Shown: in pieces, positions 27,783 through 36,045 of the stretch
Numbering within the stretch: position 1 is the first letter of the stretch
How the letters are laid out: each line of letters opens with the position of its first letter
NCBI GenBank assembly: GCA_902568875.1
Contig: CACFSG010000001.1
Coordinates: 1 to 64,000 of the forward strand
Length of the DNA: 64,000 nt
DNA from: an uncultured Pelagibacteraceae bacterium
GTDB taxonomy: Bacteria > Pseudomonadota > Alphaproteobacteria > Pelagibacterales > Pelagibacteraceae
Direction: 5' to 3'
Position numbers and translations under genes: made by a program
Notes under the pieces: model-generated
What the model was told of the DNA's origin: nothing
Databases searched by the model: none
Seen by the model: only the letters and a program-made list of their open reading frames with translations

Positions 27783-29252
27783 CTATGGCAGACAATCTAG
27801 ATAAGTATCTAGATCCCACTGAGTTGTAGCACCTAAGAATTTTTCCCATTCATCATTCTTGTACCAATGGAAAACTTTATACATTTCATCAGGCATAGCT
27901 GATTTAATTACTTCGTCCTCAGCTAGTCTCTCAAGAGCTTCACCTAAACTTAATGGAAGTTTTTTTACATCTTTACCAGCTTTTTTAGCTTCATACATAC
28001 TTCTAGATTCAGGCTTAGATGGTTTTAGATTTTTTGAAATACCATGATCACAGGCTTTTAATAAAGCTGCACCTAATAAATATGGATTGTGCATTGAGTC
28101 AACCGATCTATACTCAAATCTTCCAGGAGCTGATACTCTTAAACCACAAGTTCTGTTTTGATATCCCCAATCAGCATAAACTGGAGCCCAGAAACCTTGA
28201 TCCCAAAGTCTTCTGTAAGAATTAACTGTTGAAGATCCTAAAGCAGTTAAAGCAGGCAAGTGTTCCATTATTCCTGCAATAGATTGTAAACCAATTTTAC
28301 CTGGTAATTGCATATCTTTAGTATCAGGCATAAAAGTATTTGTACCTCCTGACACATAACCAAACACTTCTTCTACTCCAGGTAGTCTTTTATTACCTAA
28401 TTTGTTTGTTACAACTTTTCCACCTTTCCATAAAGACATGTTTGTATGGCAACCACTTGCAGACACACCCATAAATGGTTTTGTCATAAAGCATGCTATC
28501 AAATTATGTTCTCTTGCTACTTGAGCACAAATTTGTCTGTAGGTAGAAAGTCTATCAGCGTTTCTTAAAACATTATCGTATGTCCAGTTTAATTCTAATT
28601 GTCCTGGTGCATCTTCATGGTCACCTTGGATCATATCTAAACCCATGGCTGAAGCGTATTCAATTACTTTCATAAACACAGGTCTTAATGATTCAAACTG
28701 ATCAATGTGATAACAGTATGGTTTAGAAAAACCTGATCCAGTTGGGCTTCCGTCAGGATTTTTTGTCAACCACATCATTTCAGGTTCAGTTCCAACTCTC
28801 AATTCTAAACCATGTTTTTTCTGAAATTCATCCATAAATATTCTGAGATTTCCTCGACAATCAGAGGTTAAATGTCCTCCTGGATTTTGTCTTTCTTCTC
28901 TGTTTCTAAAACATGTAACAAAAACTCTTCCAACTCTTTTGTCCCAAGGTAATTGACAGAAAGTTTCAGGGTCAGGTATACCAACAAGTTCCATAGCTTC
29001 AGGACCGTAACCGATATAATTTTTGTGTCTGTCTACAAACAAGTTGGCAGTAGAACCATAAACTAACTGAAAACCTTTTTCTGCAGTTCTTTCCCAATGG
29101 TCTGCAGGAATTCCTTTACCAACAACACGTCCTGTTACTGAAATAAATTGGTAATAAATGTATGTAATCCCTAATTCGTTAATTTTTTCTCTAACTCTTT
29201 TTACGATTTTTGCTCTTCCAGGTTGGTTAACATGTTTTTCCAAATCAGTCAT
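27783..29252 (-). CDS. gmaS: Gamma-glutamylmethylamide synthetase (GS family)
   Basis: ATP-dependent ligase of 489 aa in the glutamine synthetase family, joining glutamate and methylamine. Metal and substrate motifs are VGTEPEMMWLTKN, QGDHEDAPGQLELNWTYDN, SASGCHTNMSLW and NRTCGLRVSAPGRFEYRSVDS. The neighbours mgsA-mgsB-mgsC follow directly, the arrangement known for the N-methylglutamate pathway, which supports GmaS over ordinary type III GS. A good AGAGGAGA ribosome site precedes the ATG. The distinction from GlnT is contextual. Confidence 0.82.
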   Translation of the reverse strand: MTDLEKHVNQPGRAKIVKRVREKINELGITYIYYQFISVTGRVVGKGIPADHWERTAEKGFQLVYGSTANLFVDRHKNYIGYGPEAMELVGIPDPETFCQLPWDKRVGRVFVTCFRNREERQNPGGHLTSDCRGNLRIFMDEFQKKHGLELRVGTEPEMMWLTKNPDGSPTGSGFSKPYCYHIDQFESLRPVFMKVIEYASAMGLDMIQGDHEDAPGQLELNWTYDNVLRNADRLSTYRQICAQVAREHNLIACFMTKPFMGVSASGCHTNMSLWKGGKVVTNKLGNKRLPGVEEVFGYVSGGTNTFMPDTKDMQLPGKIGLQSIAGIMEHLPALTALGSSTVNSYRRLWDQGFWAPVYADWGYQNRTCGLRVSAPGRFEYRSVDSMHNPYLLGAALLKACDHGISKNLKPSKPESRSMYEAKKAGKDVKKLPLSLGEALERLAEDEVIKSAMPDEMYKVFHWYKNDEWEKFLGATTQWDLDTYLDCLP

Positions 29253-29325
29253 TAATCTCCTCTAAATAAAATATTTTAAGTTTAAAAAGGTAGCTGAAAA
29301 TAAATCGTCTGTCTACTTAGATAAA

Positions 29326-30657
29326 CTAGCTCCAAGGAAATGGACTGTTCGAAGTAGGGTGCAATTCCCCTTTCGCGTAACGATTGAATCTAAATGGTTT
29401 CAACAAATTGCTCTCTTGACCTAAAATTTCTTGTGCAACTAAGTGACCAACGCCTAGCATTTTATAACCATGGTTAGCATCAGCTATTATATAAACATTC
29501 TCAAAAAATCTATCAAAGATTGGAAAAGAATCTGGTGTTAAGCATCCAAGACCACCCGAAGGTCCTTTTCTATAAAGATTTGATTTGCCTTCAAATCTTT
29601 TTTGACAATGTGCTAAAGCCGATGACCACATGTCAGCAAATTCATCTGTAGTTTGATATTCAGGTGACTCTAATCCATATGGATCAACACTAACATCATC
29701 AAAATGTTTCTGAACTATATATGGAGAAGTTCCACCCTGTACACCTAAGCCTTCGATATCAGGTTTATAATATATTCCCCATAATTTATCTGTAATTAAT
29801 TTTTTATCTTTATCTGAATATAATGGTGCATCAGTATCAACATGGATTACTGGTGGTTGTTTTCCATCATTAGTTCTTAAATAATCTGCATCTACACCTA
29901 ACACTCCTTCTTGTAAGAACCAATATTTCCACATATCTACTTCATGCATTTTTCCATCTTGACCTTTGATTTCAGTTTTTTTAGGAAGTTCTAACATATT
30001 CCAAAAATCTCTAACCCATGGGCCAGCTCCAACAACTACTTGATCACAATCAATTGTTCCTTTATCAGTTACAACGCCAGTAATCGCGTTGCTGTTACTT
30101 CCTCTTTTAAAACCTGTTACTTTAACTCCTTTATGAACATCAACTCCATTAGAATTAGCTTTTTTTTCTAAAGCTTTAATTGAATCTTTATTGAATGCGT
30201 AGCCACCTTTTTTTTCGTGAAGAACAGATGTAATTCCTTGTGCTTGCCAGTCGTCAAAAATACCCTTCATATATTGGGTGCAATCTTTTTCACCTTCTAT
30301 AAACTCCGATTCATAACCAATAGCTTTTTGTTGTTCATATATACTTGCAACATCTTTATGCATTATTTCAGGAGAAATTTGCATATAACCCACAGCATTA
30401 TATTTAAAAGCTTTTGGGTCACTTTCCCAAACTTCTACAGAATGAGCCATTAATTCTCTCATTGCTGGTTGAAAATAATTATTTCTAACTACGCCACAAG
30501 CTATTCCACTCGCGCCAGCAGCAGTATCTTTTTTTTCTAAAACTATTATGTCTCCAGGATTTTTATATGTTTCTGACAGTTTCCATGCAGTACTTAAACC
30601 GTGGATACCTCCACCAATTATTACTACTTTTGCTTTAGTCGGTAATGACATTTTCAT
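29326..30657 (-). CDS. FAD-dependent oxidoreductase of the DAO/sarcosine-oxidase type
   Basis: 443-aa flavoprotein with an N-terminal dinucleotide loop (VVIIGGGIHGLSTAW), a DAO fold and a C-terminal FAD-binding end (ADANHGYKMLGVGHLVAQEI). It is related to sarcosine oxidase beta subunit and dimethylglycine dehydrogenase. It lies 73 bases upstream of gmaS in the same orientation and downstream of tdm and the winged-helix gene. An N-methyl amine or N-methylamino acid is the likely substrate. N-methylglutamate dehydrogenase activity or a role in the missing dimethylamine step are both possible, but this is inference. Confidence 0.8.
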   Translation of the reverse strand: MKMSLPTKAKVVIIGGGIHGLSTAWKLSETYKNPGDIIVLEKKDTAAGASGIACGVVRNNYFQPAMRELMAHSVEVWESDPKAFKYNAVGYMQISPEIMHKDVASIYEQQKAIGYESEFIEGEKDCTQYMKGIFDDWQAQGITSVLHEKKGGYAFNKDSIKALEKKANSNGVDVHKGVKVTGFKRGSNSNAITGVVTDKGTIDCDQVVVGAGPWVRDFWNMLELPKKTEIKGQDGKMHEVDMWKYWFLQEGVLGVDADYLRTNDGKQPPVIHVDTDAPLYSDKDKKLITDKLWGIYYKPDIEGLGVQGGTSPYIVQKHFDDVSVDPYGLESPEYQTTDEFADMWSSALAHCQKRFEGKSNLYRKGPSGGLGCLTPDSFPIFDRFFENVYIIADANHGYKMLGVGHLVAQEILGQESNLLKPFRFNRYAKGELHPTSNSPFPWS

Positions 30658-30743
30658 ATCTTTATTTTTCGGGTGAAGTAAATATATAATTTTTTATATA
30701 TATAAAAAATATAAGTAATAATTATATTAATCGAGATTTTCTT

Positions 30744-31094
30744 TTAGAAACTTAAACTTTTTAATGTTTCTAAATACCTATTAAATTCTTCAATAAAAGA
30801 TTTGCTTGGTTTTATAAACTTTTTCCTTTGATCATTCGATGTTTTTTCTAAAAAAAAGAATCCTTTTTCACATGCTTCATTAATCATCAGAGCTGATTTT
30901 GGTCTGGATGTTTTAAATAATTTTGTTTTTAGTTCTTCTACAGTTAAATGTTCATCATATTTAAAGGCATGCATCACCAATAACATCATATGATAATGTG
31001 ACGGAGATTTTCTGAAAAAATAATTACTAGAGGTATGAGATAGCTTCATCTGATCTTCCCAAAATTCCAATAAGTCTTTTGTAGTTTTGGCCAT
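30744..31094 (-). CDS. Predicted winged-helix (MarR-like) regulator
   Basis: 116-aa protein. The C-terminal half looks like a winged helix-turn-helix: TVEELKTKLF (helix), SRPKSALMINEACEKGFF (recognition helix region), then a wing with SNDQRKKFIKPS, the D-x-R wing motif of the MarR family. Its ATG shares one base with the tdm stop (TAATG), so it is made together with the TMAO demethylase. A local regulator of TMAO genes is the obvious guess; it is short for MarR and the call is by motif only. Confidence 0.6.
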   Translation of the reverse strand: MAKTTKDLLEFWEDQMKLSHTSSNYFFRKSPSHYHMMLLVMHAFKYDEHLTVEELKTKLFKTSRPKSALMINEACEKGFFFLEKTSNDQRKKFIKPSKSFIEEFNRYLETLKSLSF

Positions 31095-33433
31095 TAAGAT
31101 CTAACGCGTGTTTTTTGAGGATCGTAGTGAGGAAATCCAACAATTTTAGCTGGTATTCTTTTTTGATGTCCATCGATTTTTCCAACTTCAACATCAGTAC
31201 CAATTTCTGAATGACCAATATCAATTCTGCATAAGGCAATATTCTTACCTAAAGTTGGAGATAAGCATGCGCTTGTTATAATACCAACTTGAGATCTTCC
31301 AATATGTACACAATCTCCATGATTGGCTTTTTCTTTTCCAATCAGTTCAAGTCCAACTAGTTTTTTTTGTGGATTTTCTTTTCTTTTAATTAAATTTTCT
31401 TTACCAATAAAATTATCAGTTTTAGTTTTAAGTGGTACGGAAAAACCTATGCCAGCTTCAAAAGGATCTTGCTGTCCATCAAATTCATTTCCAAACAAAA
31501 TCAATCCTGCTTCAATTCTTAATAAATCTAAAGCACCAAAACCTGCTGGTATTAAACCATCATTTTTACCTGCTTCTATCACCTTGTCCCAAACTTGTGG
31601 AGCATGATCAGGATGACACCAAACTTCGTAACCAAGTTCACCTGTATAACCTGTTCTTGATACAATTAATGGAATTCCATTTAATTTTTCTAATCTACAA
31701 ATAGTAAATCTAAACCATTGTAATTCAGAAATTGTTGGTTGCGTTGGTGGTGTAAAAATTATTTTTTCTAAAATTTTTCTACTATTTGGTCCTTGAACAG
31801 AAATGTTATTAATTTGATCTGTTGAATTTTTAATTACAACTTTTAGATTTTTCTCTTTTGCTTTTTCTTTTAACCATTCTCCAGCATATTCATCTCCACA
31901 AACCCATCTAAAACCTGTTTCACTTAATTTTAATAATGTACCATCATCAAACATAGTACCGTTTTCATAACACATTGCTGAGTAAACAATTTGACCAACA
32001 GATAGTTTCTTAATATTCCTTGTTAATGTGTAATTCATTAATTCTTCAGCATCAGGTCCCAAAATTTCAAATTTTCTTAGAGATGATAAATCAATTATAA
32101 CAGCCTTTTCTCTACAAGCAGTATATTCATTAACAACTCCATGTTTGGTATAATCATTTGGCAACCAAAAACCTCTAGCATCCACAAAATTTCTTGTTAG
32201 TTTTGAAGTTCTTTCATAGAAGCCTGTGTTTCTAGTTAGTTTTTTTTCAGAGTCTGTTTTCATTCTAAATGCAAATGATTTTGTAAATTCATTTTTTTTG
32301 TCATAAGTTCTAACAAAAATATCTGTTGGATTCCATCCATTACAACTATCAATATCACTTGGACAAGCAGTTGTTCCACAAGTTAAATCTTTAAGAGCTC
32401 TAAAAATAACATAATCTCCAGGTCTTGCAAAAGATTCATCTGATAACACAGAGTTTTGTCCTCCAGCAGACGTATTAAAGAATAAGTTAATTGCATGCCA
32501 ACCCTTCTTTTTTTGGACACCATATTTTTCCATAACATCATTTAAATTGTCTGAACAATTTGCATGACCAAAATATCCTGCATCTTCATAATATTTGGAA
32601 GTACAGGCTAAATTAAATGTATCATGAATACCAACTGTATCTCTTACTACTTCAACAAGTGGTTCATGATCTACATCATAAAATTTTGAAAACAAACCAG
32701 GACCTGGAAAAGTATGCCCCATAAAAGTTCTTGTTGTTTGCCAATCTAATCCATTTTCTTTCCCTTTATCTAATTTTGCAGTATCGTAAGCTACAAAATC
32801 AGAGCATTGCCTACCTGTAGGAGTAATTACCTGAATATAATCACCCTCTTTTACTTGGTAAGAATTTGCAGTTGTTTTTGCAATATTAATTTCATTAGAA
32901 GGATTATAAACAGGATCAGGAATTATAGAGAATTCTTTATCTTTTTTAATAACTGATCTTTTAACCATTACCGTAAGTTCAGTAGATGGGTTTTGTTCAT
33001 GAATTATCATTTCATTTCCTGGAGCTGAAATAATGCAGTAACATTTATCCTTTGATTTTAATTTAATACTCTCACCAGCCTTTGTTTCTTTATCAAAAAC
33101 TAAAGATGATTTTGATTTCTCTACATTTAAATTTCTTTTTTTTAGCTGGAGTAAAGCCTGTAAAGAAGTTTCATCTTTTTTAAAAAGTATTTTTTTTATT
33201 CCTGAATTATTTTTAACTTCTTTTAAACCTAAGATACCAAGTTCAGATTTACCATCTTTATTGAATACAGAAATTTCACAAATTTGATTACCTTCATTAT
33301 TAATAATTTCTATTTCATCATCTGGTAAAACTTGAATTCCTGTTAAACCACCACCTTCAACAATGTATCTTTCAACTCCAGGTGGTAATGAATTCAAACC
33401 TGGTTCTTTAATATCTAAGGTAGTTAGTGCCAT
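31094..33433 (-). CDS. tdm: Trimethylamine N-oxide demethylase (aldolase)
   Basis: Converts TMAO to dimethylamine and formaldehyde in the cytoplasm. The 779 aa contain an N-terminal extension, a DUF1989-type zinc domain (about 160-400) with the expected cysteine-rich region (ANCSDN, CGTTACPSDIDSC, NGWNPTDI), and a C-terminal GcvT-like THF-binding domain (about 430-779, with ISVQGPNSRKILE and SRTGYTGELGYEVWC). This domain order is specific to Tdm. The divergently transcribed gene is the TMAO-type binding protein, 100 bases away, which supports the call. Confidence 0.88.
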   Translation of the reverse strand: MALTTLDIKEPGLNSLPPGVERYIVEGGGLTGIQVLPDDEIEIINNEGNQICEISVFNKDGKSELGILGLKEVKNNSGIKKILFKKDETSLQALLQLKKRNLNVEKSKSSLVFDKETKAGESIKLKSKDKCYCIISAPGNEMIIHEQNPSTELTVMVKRSVIKKDKEFSIIPDPVYNPSNEINIAKTTANSYQVKEGDYIQVITPTGRQCSDFVAYDTAKLDKGKENGLDWQTTRTFMGHTFPGPGLFSKFYDVDHEPLVEVVRDTVGIHDTFNLACTSKYYEDAGYFGHANCSDNLNDVMEKYGVQKKKGWHAINLFFNTSAGGQNSVLSDESFARPGDYVIFRALKDLTCGTTACPSDIDSCNGWNPTDIFVRTYDKKNEFTKSFAFRMKTDSEKKLTRNTGFYERTSKLTRNFVDARGFWLPNDYTKHGVVNEYTACREKAVIIDLSSLRKFEILGPDAEELMNYTLTRNIKKLSVGQIVYSAMCYENGTMFDDGTLLKLSETGFRWVCGDEYAGEWLKEKAKEKNLKVVIKNSTDQINNISVQGPNSRKILEKIIFTPPTQPTISELQWFRFTICRLEKLNGIPLIVSRTGYTGELGYEVWCHPDHAPQVWDKVIEAGKNDGLIPAGFGALDLLRIEAGLILFGNEFDGQQDPFEAGIGFSVPLKTKTDNFIGKENLIKRKENPQKKLVGLELIGKEKANHGDCVHIGRSQVGIITSACLSPTLGKNIALCRIDIGHSEIGTDVEVGKIDGHQKRIPAKIVGFPHYDPQKTRVRS

Positions 33434-33533
33434 TTTTAATTATTTGTTATTATATTATATAAATATCTATTAGTTGACTATCATTTTACTTAGGCACATA
33501 CTATTCCCACTTAATATTAAGAAAGGGGAATAA
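33434..33533. promoter_or_regulatory. Divergent promoter region, tdm / tmoX
   Basis: A 100-base AT-rich spacer between the divergent tdm and tmoX starts must hold both promoters. For tmoX, TTGACT at 33474-33479 and TACTAT at 33499-33504 could be -35 and -10, but the 19-base spacing is longer than ideal. An AAAGGGGAA ribosome site lies just before the tmoX ATG. The winged-helix protein encoded after tdm is a candidate to bind here. Confidence 0.5.
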
Positions 33534-34481
33534 ATGCGAAAAATAATATCATTAATATCTGCGATGATAATCTCAGTAGTTAGTTTCGCTGGGCTATCAA
33601 ATGCAGCAGATAGCAAAAAACCCATAGTTATCCCAACACATAACTGGTCAAGCCAGATTGTAATGGCTTACGTTATAGGTGGAATAATGGAAAGTATGGG
33701 AAATAATGTAAAATATGTAAATGCTGACTCTCAAGCAGTATATGAGTCAATTAGAATTGGTGACGTTACTATATCTCATGAGGTATGGGAATCTGCTTTT
33801 GGTAAATCATTTACAACTGCATTAGATAAAGGTGGTTTGCTTGACTGGGGAGATCATGAAGCAAGAACTCTAGAGGATATGGGTTATCCTAATTGGGTTG
33901 CTGATAAAGGATTATGCCCTGGCTTACCAGATTGGACAGCTCTAAAAAATCCAGACTGTGCTAAAAACTTTACAACTCCTGATTCACCAGATGGAAAAGG
34001 AAGAATGTTGGAAGGTCCACAAACTTGGCATGGTGACTTAATTCCACAAAGGGTTGACGCTTTAGGTTTAGGAAATCTTTGGTGGGTTAAATTTGCTGGA
34101 AGTGCAGATGCACTTTGGGCAGAGTTAGCAGCTGCTGAAAAAGAAGGAAGAGGGACAATCATCTTTAACTGGACACCAAACTTTACAGATGGTGCTGGTT
34201 TTACATTTATCGATTTTCCTCCATATACAGCTGGTTGTAGACCAGAAGATGGTGGAGATGGAAAATGTGGTTCACCAGATGGTTATTTGAAAAAAGCAGT
34301 TAATGCTGATTTTCCAAAAACTCATCCAAAAGCAGCAGCGATGTTTAAAAAACTTTCGTTCTCTACAAGTCAAATTGGTGCAATGGCAGCTTTAGTTGAC
34401 CTTGACAAAATGACTCATGAAGATGCAGCTAAAAAATGGCTGAAAGATAACAAGAAAGTTTGGCAAGCTTTTACTAAATAA
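33534..34481 (+). CDS. tmoX: TMAO-type ABC transporter substrate-binding protein
   Basis: Periplasmic binding protein of 315 aa with a signal peptide cut after LSNAA. It belongs to the glycine-betaine-binding OpuAC family: THNWSSQIVMAYVIGGIMES, many Trp residues for a cation-pi cage (WES, LDWGDH, NLWWVKFAG, FNWTPNFTD). Two or more Cys-Pro/Cys-Gly segments (GLCPGLPDW, GCRPEDGGDGKCG) are like TmoX. Divergent pairing with tdm and the tmoW-tmoV genes 1.5 kb downstream point to TMAO. Glycine betaine or choline cannot be excluded. Confidence 0.82.
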   Translation: MRKIISLISAMIISVVSFAGLSNAADSKKPIVIPTHNWSSQIVMAYVIGGIMESMGNNVKYVNADSQAVYESIRIGDVTISHEVWESAFGKSFTTALDKGGLLDWGDHEARTLEDMGYPNWVADKGLCPGLPDWTALKNPDCAKNFTTPDSPDGKGRMLEGPQTWHGDLIPQRVDALGLGNLWWVKFAGSADALWAELAAAEKEGRGTIIFNWTPNFTDGAGFTFIDFPPYTAGCRPEDGGDGKCGSPDGYLKKAVNADFPKTHPKAAAMFKKLSFSTSQIGAMAALVDLDKMTHEDAAKKWLKDNKKVWQAFTK

Positions 34482-34504
34482 GGTAAAAAGCAATTTAATT
34501 TATG

Positions 34505-34540
34505 AATCTCTCCCAACAATGTTGGGAGAGATTTTTTTTT
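34505..34540 (+). terminator. Rho-independent terminator after tmoX
   Basis: A 13-base-pair perfect stem (AATCTCTCCCAAC at 34505-34517, AAT loop, GTTGGGAGAGATT at 34521-34533) followed by a T run to 34540. It lies 24 bases after the tmoX stop and separates it from the rest of the transporter. The binding protein may thus be made in excess over the other subunits. Confidence 0.92.
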
Positions 34541-34553
34541 AAAATCAAGATTT

Positions 34554-35015
34554 ATGTTTAAATATTTTTTAATTATATTTCTTAGTTTATTATTTTCTAA
34601 TCTTTCATTAGCAAAAGATATAAACATACAAGAAAATATTAATCTTAAGTTTGTATGTGATTTTGAAAAAAAGATAATCAAGAATTCAAAATACAATTAT
34701 AAAACTTTTTTGGCTGAAGATTTAAATGAAAAAGGTTTAGACAAATTTGAAATTCTATCAAAACAACCAGAAACTCTTTTTATAAAGGGATTAACATTAT
34801 TTCTTTCAGAATCAGCTAAATTAAATGTTAAAATTGTAAATAATGATGTAGTTTTGTTCAAATCAATTAATAAGGAGAATAGTTATTCAGAGTCAGGTAT
34901 TATTGACAGAAAAACAGGTGAATTAATCCATGAAATTACAAGAAATATAAAAACTGAAAATTCAGAAAAAGACATTAGTTTTTATTCATGCATTAAAAAG
35001 AAGGAAAATGTTTGA
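34554..35015 (+). CDS. Exported hypothetical protein
   Basis: 153-aa protein with a Sec signal peptide (FLIIFLSLLFSNLSLA, cut about residue 20). The mature part has two Cys (KFVCDFEKK and SFYSCIKKK) and mixed beta-type sequence. It starts 14 bases after the tmoX terminator, so it probably has its own promoter overlapping that region or depends on read-through. I see no known domain. Its position inside the transporter locus may be chance. Confidence 0.55.
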   Translation: MFKYFLIIFLSLLFSNLSLAKDINIQENINLKFVCDFEKKIIKNSKYNYKTFLAEDLNEKGLDKFEILSKQPETLFIKGLTLFLSESAKLNVKIVNNDVVLFKSINKENSYSESGIIDRKTGELIHEITRNIKTENSEKDISFYSCIKKKENV

Positions 35016-35049
35016 TTTTTTTTTAATTAATTTTGTATAAAATATTATA

Positions 35050-35427
35050 ATGAAAAAATATTTCATCAGCATAATTTTAAGTTTATTTATCGCATCAGTC
35101 GCTTTAGCGAGAAGCACTGGATGTAAAGAGGGAAATTGTGAAAATGGTTATGGTAAATGGGTTTATACAGACAAAACCACTTATGAAGGAGAATGGGTAG
35201 GAACAAAGAAAAATGGTCAAGGAGTTGAAACTTGGCCTAACGGATACATTTATAAAGGTGAATTTAAAAACAGTGAGTGGAGTGGAATAGGTGTTTTGAC
35301 TTTTCCTGATGGATCAACCTATGAAGGTGAGTGGGCTAAAGGATTTATGAATGGAAAAGGAATTTTTACTTGGGCTGATGGAAAGCAAAAGTCGGGTATT
35401 TGGAAAAATGGAAAGTTAAAAGATTAA
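35050..35427 (+). CDS. Exported MORN-repeat protein
   Basis: 125-aa protein with a signal peptide (ISIILSLFIASVALA) followed by about four MORN repeats, visible as YEGEWVGTKKNGQG, YKGEFKNSEWSGIG, YEGEWAKGFMNGKG and a final SGIWKNGKL. A Cys pair (GCKEGNCENG) sits just after the signal. MORN repeats mediate lipid or protein contacts; in bacteria the roles are mostly unknown. The next gene starts directly after its stop codon. Confidence 0.75.
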   Translation: MKKYFISIILSLFIASVALARSTGCKEGNCENGYGKWVYTDKTTYEGEWVGTKKNGQGVETWPNGYIYKGEFKNSEWSGIGVLTFPDGSTYEGEWAKGFMNGKGIFTWADGKQKSGIWKNGKLKD

Positions 35428-35979
35428 ATGTCAAAAGAAAATTATTTAGCTAGAATTAAAGATCTACCTGAATTTACCAAACAGTTTGGTGGTTTGGTAA
35501 TTATAATTCTAATTGTAATTTCATCTTTTTTTGCTTTAAATATTATGTTTGGAGAGGGTGATGAATTAGTAAAGAAAATGAAAATAGAAGAGGAAAGAAT
35601 TGCACAGGAAAAAAAATTAGGTGAATTAATATCAAAACTTCCTTCAGGAATATTAGTAACTTTTGACGGTACAGATCACCATAAATTAACAGATGAAGTA
35701 TATGAGCAAGTCTGTAAAGCAACAAAATTGATACCACAACGGGCAATCATGGGTGCAAATTTTCTTAATTTTAGAGCACATGAAATTTATACAATTAATG
35801 GAAACAAAATTGATGAAACATTTGTTAAGTGGGATGAAGAAAAAAATAAGTGTTTTGCAGGATTTACAGTAAGTGGAGACAATGTGGGAGTTAATGAGTC
35901 GATTACAGTTAGTGGGGAGGCACTTAGTTTTTTAAGCACAGGGATTGATACAAGAGTATATTTTATTAAAAATTTTTAA
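35428..35979 (+). CDS. Membrane-anchored hypothetical protein
   Basis: 183-aa protein starting at the base after the MORN gene stop, so the two are coupled. One membrane helix (GLVIIILIVISSFFALNIMF, about residues 22-41), then a charged coiled-coil-like stretch (KKMKIEEERIAQEKKLGELI) and a periplasmic domain with two Cys. No family recognised. An envelope function together with the MORN protein is an inference. Confidence 0.55.
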   Translation: MSKENYLARIKDLPEFTKQFGGLVIIILIVISSFFALNIMFGEGDELVKKMKIEEERIAQEKKLGELISKLPSGILVTFDGTDHHKLTDEVYEQVCKATKLIPQRAIMGANFLNFRAHEIYTINGNKIDETFVKWDEEKNKCFAGFTVSGDNVGVNESITVSGEALSFLSTGIDTRVYFIKNF

Positions 35980-35992
35980 GGAGGAAATGTAA
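35978..35992 (+). promoter_or_regulatory. Strong Shine-Dalgarno followed by start-stop codon pair
   Basis: AAGGAGG at 35978-35984 is the best ribosome site in the window. The ATG 2 bases later is followed at once by TAA. The tmoW start at 36046 is over 60 bases further on, has an in-frame stop just before it and no ribosome site of its own. This could be a ribosome-loading element, a leftover of a lost gene, or chance. Confidence 0.4.
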
Positions 35993-36045
35993 TAATTATA
36001 TGGATTTAATTTTATCTTAATTTCATATAACTTAATTAAAAATTT

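Noticed and set aside
20837..29252. Tandem duplication of one glutamine synthetase gene
   Set aside because: The two GS-like proteins differ in length and in most residues outside active-site blocks; they are old paralogues, not a recent copy.
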